From: Trichopria drosophilae
Lineage: Eukaryota; Arthropoda; Insecta; Hymenoptera; Diapriidae
NCBI GenBank assembly: GCA_030407085.1
Contig: CM059584.1
Coordinates: 144,264,001 to 144,328,000 of the forward strand
Length of the DNA stretch: 64,000 nt
Direction of reading: 5' to 3'
This document shows, piece by piece, positions 60,058 to 64,000 of the stretch (its first letter is position 1; every line of letters begins with the position of its first letter). The notes below the pieces were generated by a model. That model did not search any database. It was given only the letters and a program-made list of their open reading frames with translations, and had not been told where the DNA came from. Position numbers and translations under genes: made by a program.

Positions 60058-60510
60058 ATTGATTACGAATTTGAAGATAGATTTCGAAAATTCAAAATGG
60101 CGGATGCAATATGGCGACAGCAAAATAAAAAATCCATCGGATTGTTTTGAAAGTCATTACTTGGGGGCTTTCGGGGTCGCTGATTGCGAGTATGAAGACA
60201 GATTTCGAAAATTCATTTTATCCGACATTTTCAATGTTCCAAATCTGATTTCACATTCGTAATCTGCAAAACGTTAACCTTCGAGAAATAAGTTTCATTA
60301 AAATCCGATAGATTTTTAATTTTGCGTCTGCCATATTGGATCCCCCATTTTGATTTTTTAAAATCTGACTTCATATTCGTATTTAGCGACCTCGAAAACT
60401 TGCAAGTAACAATTTTCAAGATAATTCGATGTATTTTTAATTTTTCGTCCACCATTTTGGCTTTGCCATTTTGAATTTTTCACATCTGACATCATATTTG
60501 TAATCACCAG
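60058..60510. repeat. Tandem array of a ~120-bp unit that reverses direction
   Basis: Two plus-strand units (from about 60058 and 60178) share TTTGAAGAYAGATTTCGAAA, GCGGATGCAATATGG-type sequence and AAATCCATCGGAT. From about 60235 the same unit appears inverted, with starts near 60262, 60385 and 60500 (blocks AAATCTGACTTCATATTCGT, GCCATATTGGATCC, ATCCGATAGATTTTTAATTT). The result is head-to-head: forward copies meeting reversed copies near 60230. The frames at 60059 (plus) and 60231 (minus) translate the same repeat and are not genes. Confidence 0.65.
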
Positions 60511-60618
60511 CGTAGAAGCTATGAAATACAAGACTTTAACTGGAACCTCTTTATTATTAAAATATTACTAACAAAAATATTTTTTACGAAATCAATGTGT
60601 TTTCAAAATCATTTGTTT

Positions 60619-60641
60619 ATTATTATTATTATTATTTATTT
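60619..60641. repeat. (TTA)n microsatellite
   Basis: A run of TTATTATTATTATT lies directly after the 120-bp array. Confidence 0.75.
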
Positions 60642-60837
60642 ATCATGAAACTTTAATATCAGCTTTTAGTATTTTAAAGGCTACCTACTTTATCTTACAA
60701 TATAAAAATTTACGCAATGAAGTGTCAAAATTCGTTGTTTTTCCTAAATGTACTGTACAGTTCTAGATGGTACTTCTGAGTAACACTATGACACAAAGTG
60801 TTGAAGGACAATTTTAGAAATTCGTTTTATACTCTTT

Positions 60838-61155
60838 TTAACCCTTTAATGGCCAGATGTACATAAATTTAATGTATATATTTTCACTATATATTTATAA
60901 ATATCTGAGGTATTCTAATGTGCGAAACTATAGAAAAATAACGGTAAGTGAAAAAAACTAAAAAATTCTTCAATTTTGTTAAATACATGCTGGTAACTTT
61001 TTTTGCATCTAAATTTACGTCATTTTTCAATATTCCAAGAGCAGTGTTTGGCCAATAGAAAACGTCAATTCCAAAATTGGGTCATTCGGTTTACTACTAC
61101 AAAGTACTGTCAAATTTCAAGTTAAATTTATGTACATTTGAATTTAAAGAAAAAT
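60838..61155. mobile_element. Decayed TTAA-type element
   Basis: TTAA at 60838-60841 is followed by CCCTTTAATGGCCAGATGTA and ACATAAATTTAA. Near 61120 the inverse TTAAATTTATGTACAT is followed by a degraded version of the outer end (TTTGAATTTAAAG). The right-hand TTAA and GGG are lost. The layout resembles the TTAA elements at 3917 and 23755, but the internal sequence differs. Confidence 0.4.
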
Positions 61156-61653
61156 TCTTAATAATTTGTAGGGATAGTCTTTAATAAGTTCTCGCAGAAA
61201 CTATCAACTTTTTTAAACAAATGAAAAAAATAATGCTTAGAATTCATAAAAAAATAATACTAATTTTTTTTCAGAACTTTTCATCAATTTTTAAAAATTT
61301 GTTTAAAAAGTGGAATAGATGTGAAGATAATTTAAAAGTGAATGTTGGAACTTCTCCATCTACAATTTAATATTACAATATGAAGTTGTTTAAAAAGAAA
61401 AAAAGAAAATGTCCTTAACCAGTAGATCGAAATGGTTTGGCTATTTTGGAGTTTAGTGAAGTTAAACAAACCCGAAGATAATCCAGATATAGAATGGTTA
61501 TTTTAGTTGACAATTTATTTTATTTGAATACAAATACTTCGTTGAAGACCGTTTCTTCAATGGATAAAAACTCAAATTGACTAAGACAAACACTGTAACT
61601 TCACATCGGGTTTCTTTTTAAACCCCGTGGTTGTTTGCAACCTTCTTTATCCG

Positions 61654-62038
61654 CTGAATTTGGGTGCACTTCAAAATCCCGACAAATAAAAAATCAGACA
61701 CTTCAAAAAACAGACATTCAAAAACCAGACATTTCAAAAAACAGAGATTTCAAAACACAGACACTTAAAAAACAGGGTGCACCTCAAAATCCCGACAAAT
61801 CACAAAATAGACTCGTCAAAAACCCGACATTCAAAAACTACACTACATAAAAAAAATGTTCTTGGGTCGACGTCCTTGAGGTCTCACTGGAAGGTCATTT
61901 AAAAATGTTTGACCAAGGGATTAATTCTTTAAGCACACTTAGAATTGAATCATTAATAAATGTCTGATTTTTGAATGTCGGGTTTTTGAAGTGTCTGTTT
62001 TCAGATTTGCCGGGTTTTTTAGGTGCAGCCCTGAATTT
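61654..62038. mobile_element. MITE with 8-bp target duplication (369 bp)
   Basis: CTGAATTT is directly repeated at 61654-61661 and 62031-62038. The element begins GGGTGCACTTCAAAATCCCG (61662) and ends with the inverse of GGCTGCACCTAAAAAACCCG (62030). Subterminal regions consist of short iterated units such as CAGACATTTCAAAAA, CAGACACTTCAAAAA and CCCGACATTCAAAAA, in opposite orientation at the two ends. The left terminal segment is present twice (61662 and again at 61775). An 8-bp duplication fits the hAT, P or Merlin groups; the GG-start would suit Merlin. There is no transposase; the 71-codon frame at 61635 merely reads the iterated units. Confidence 0.7.
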
Positions 62039-64000
62039 TTCCGTTCGTCATATGAGCAAATGCAATGAAATCGACGCGAAAAACATTCCTACGCAATGCT
62101 TTCCCATATCCATAAAATTCAAATCGATATTTCGCATTAAAATTGTTTCATTCCGGAAAGCAATGAACGCACTCGATGAAAAATAAAGCAGACACACCGA
62201 AAACGTACGAACTCGAAGTTATTCAGCGAGCGGCAAGTTTCCAGCGTAATGATAAACGTACGTGCCCCGAATATTTATATTCGTATAACACGCATTAACG
62301 CAGCTCGTGACTCGTAAATTAATTTGGATTCCTCATTTACGAAAACATTTCGATTTTGCGGACCGTTGTCCCGGGGTACGAGAGATGGGGGGCACAGTAT
62401 TTCAAAATGCAGCGTTTTTCATCGTAAAGCGTAGCTGGACACGGTTACAATCCGTCGTGATGAACTTGGTTGTTTTTTTTTTGGAACACACACGTGGATC
62501 ATATTATAAAAAATGTAGGTCAGTTTTTTGTGCTTCTATTGTCATTTCGACGGCAATATTGACGTGTTTATGTTACTCGCCAGAAATGATGTATACGTAT
62601 GAAAAATTTTGAAAAATTTATCGGTATCAATTTGATGGTTCGAAATTATAATTAACGGTTTTATTGCAAACAAATACCTAGGGTTTGTATATACATTATC
62701 GGTTTCTTTTGATTACCCGCTACCTATGTCATCCATCGGTTTCCACCCCTCGTTATTCCGCGAACGTTTGCAGGCCTTGATCGTTATTTATCGGGGCGAT
62801 AATTTACATTTCGCTCGCCCATACGGCTTGGACTTGTCAGGCGGAATTTCGGGCGTACGCGTCCTCTTTTATCAATAATTGACAGAGTAGACGCATCGGA
62901 AAAGGGCGCATCGAAAAAAGTATACGAGAAAAGAAAAAATCTATCGACAGAAAAAACTAACAACGTACCGAAAACGTCGTATTAGTTTCCGCTGTTATCG
63001 ATGATAGAAACATTTCGCAATTCCCTTCGGTCAATACTGGAGCCGTCAACGAACCTTCGTTTTTACAAAAGCTGTTTTTCTTGCACAAAAACATGGAGGA
63101 GAAAACGGATTTTACTCGCTTAAATCTGTTTTAACGTTGTTGGGTTTCTATAATTCCATAGGGAAAAACTTGGGTGACAATAGCGTCAAAGATGTCAAGA
63201 TGATTTCGAAATAAATTGAAATTCATTAAAGAGAGCTATTTTTCACTATTTTAAAATGATATTTAATTCCTTCCAGACTACAAGTAATAAATTATTGAGA
63301 AGAATAAGTTTGCATTCACCGTTTAAACAGTTACTTTATTTTTTTGAATTCTCGATACAAGTGAGGTGAGGGTAAATATTGATTCGATCAGTAAGGTATG
63401 TAAATATTGTGTTCTTTCGAATATATGATCAATAAAATGTAGTAAATATTTAATCAGATACAACTACTAAATATGTAGGTGAATCCATTAATTTTATTCA
63501 GTGCACTAACTAGTGTTATACGTAGCACATAGTTAAAGTGAGTAAAGTAGCAACTTCGGAGCAACACATCAACGAAGTAGGTCAATTTCGAAAGTTAATT
63601 ATTTGAAAGGGTATTTATATTAGCTTTAATTGTTGTTAAGGTCTTTCTTGAATAAACTATTGTCAAATACCATTTTAAAATGTATTTTTCTTCTCATGGA
63701 GGTTGACATATTCTATGAATTTCAGATCGAGTAAAAAAAAACTTGACTGTTGGAATCATTGTCAAAAAGGAAATAATAGTTTATTAAATTATTTGTAATA
63801 ATTTCTGTAAATTTGTAACTTAAAATTTTTCTAAAAAATGTTTTCAAATAAAAAAGGAATGTTCAGATTGGGTTCGATAAAACATGAGTTTCAAGAGGCG
63901 AATTTTGAGCAATGATAAAAAATAAATTATACAACTTTTGTAAAAGTCAAATAAAGAAGATTAGATTTTATGGATTGTTCTCGCACTTTGTCCAAAAGTT
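62039..64000. other. CpG-enriched block then AT-rich end of window
   Basis: Moderate GC from about 62040 to 63060, AT-rich afterwards. The longest frame (plus 62307-62612, 101 codons) includes two hydrophobic runs, VVMNLVVFFLEH and ASIVISTAILTCLCY, but has no recognisable family, start context or splice signals. I do not call it a gene. Confidence 0.35.

Noticed and set aside
60059..60455. Two frames with similar peptides on opposite strands
   Set aside because: They translate forward and reversed copies of the same 120-bp repeat; the similarity comes from the repeat.
61635..61850. 71-codon frame with repeated KNQTLQK-type peptide
   Set aside because: It reads through the short iterated ends of the 8-bp-duplication MITE.

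Overview
The window looks like a gene-poor, intron- or intergenic-type stretch of an arthropod genome, most likely an insect and possibly a hymenopteran. The evidence is strongly AT-rich DNA broken by CpG-rich blocks of moderate GC, no long conserved coding frames, and a Penelope-like retroelement plus many animal-type DNA-transposon remnants. The species assignment is an inference from composition and repeat types only.

Layout. CpG-rich blocks lie at about 0-3.7, 7.9-9.2, 14.9-16.3, 17.4-22, 25.5-26.4, 31.8-32.2, 35.9-37.4, 47.5-51, 58.7-59.3 and 62-63.2 kb. They hold the only gene-like signals: two putative signal-peptide first exons on the plus strand (8841 and 49885), a minus-strand exon end with a strong donor (47675) and a possible 47-nt micro-exon (20193-20239). 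No gene is complete and no product can be named. The remainder is AT-rich and dominated by inverted-repeat (fold-back) mobile DNA. The only substantial protein-coding frame is a 5'-truncated Penelope-like element (27878-29352, minus strand) encoding the end of a reverse transcriptase fused to a GIY-YIG endonuclease and flanked by a 14-bp target-site duplication.

Mobile DNA. Elements with identifiable target duplications: three TTAA-flanked CCC...GGG elements (3917-5000, 7749-7830, 23755-25093; the last has one decayed TTAA), a pogo/mariner-type TA element (5732-6162), an 8-bp-duplication element (61662-62030), the Penelope copy (14 bp) and a 623-bp palindrome (14134-14756; 13 bp). Further fold-backs without clear target duplications lie at 22148-25388, 27070-27399, 33690-34440, 34722-35625, 42707-43492, 43852-47125, 57340-58410, 60058-60510 and 60838-61155.

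Most interesting signal. At the tip of the 623-bp palindrome (14391-14459) lies a complete type I hammerhead self-cleaving ribozyme: all conserved core bases, three Watson-Crick stems, a GUA cleavage triplet, and 10 nt of perfect complementarity between its loops. A transcript of this element would fold into a long hairpin whose tip cuts itself. A second fold-back (27070-27399) carries a degenerate hammerhead-like core in its spacer. Related cores occur in the Penelope tail and at 11.39 kb, which suggests a Penelope-related non-autonomous family that pairs long inverted arms with ribozymes.
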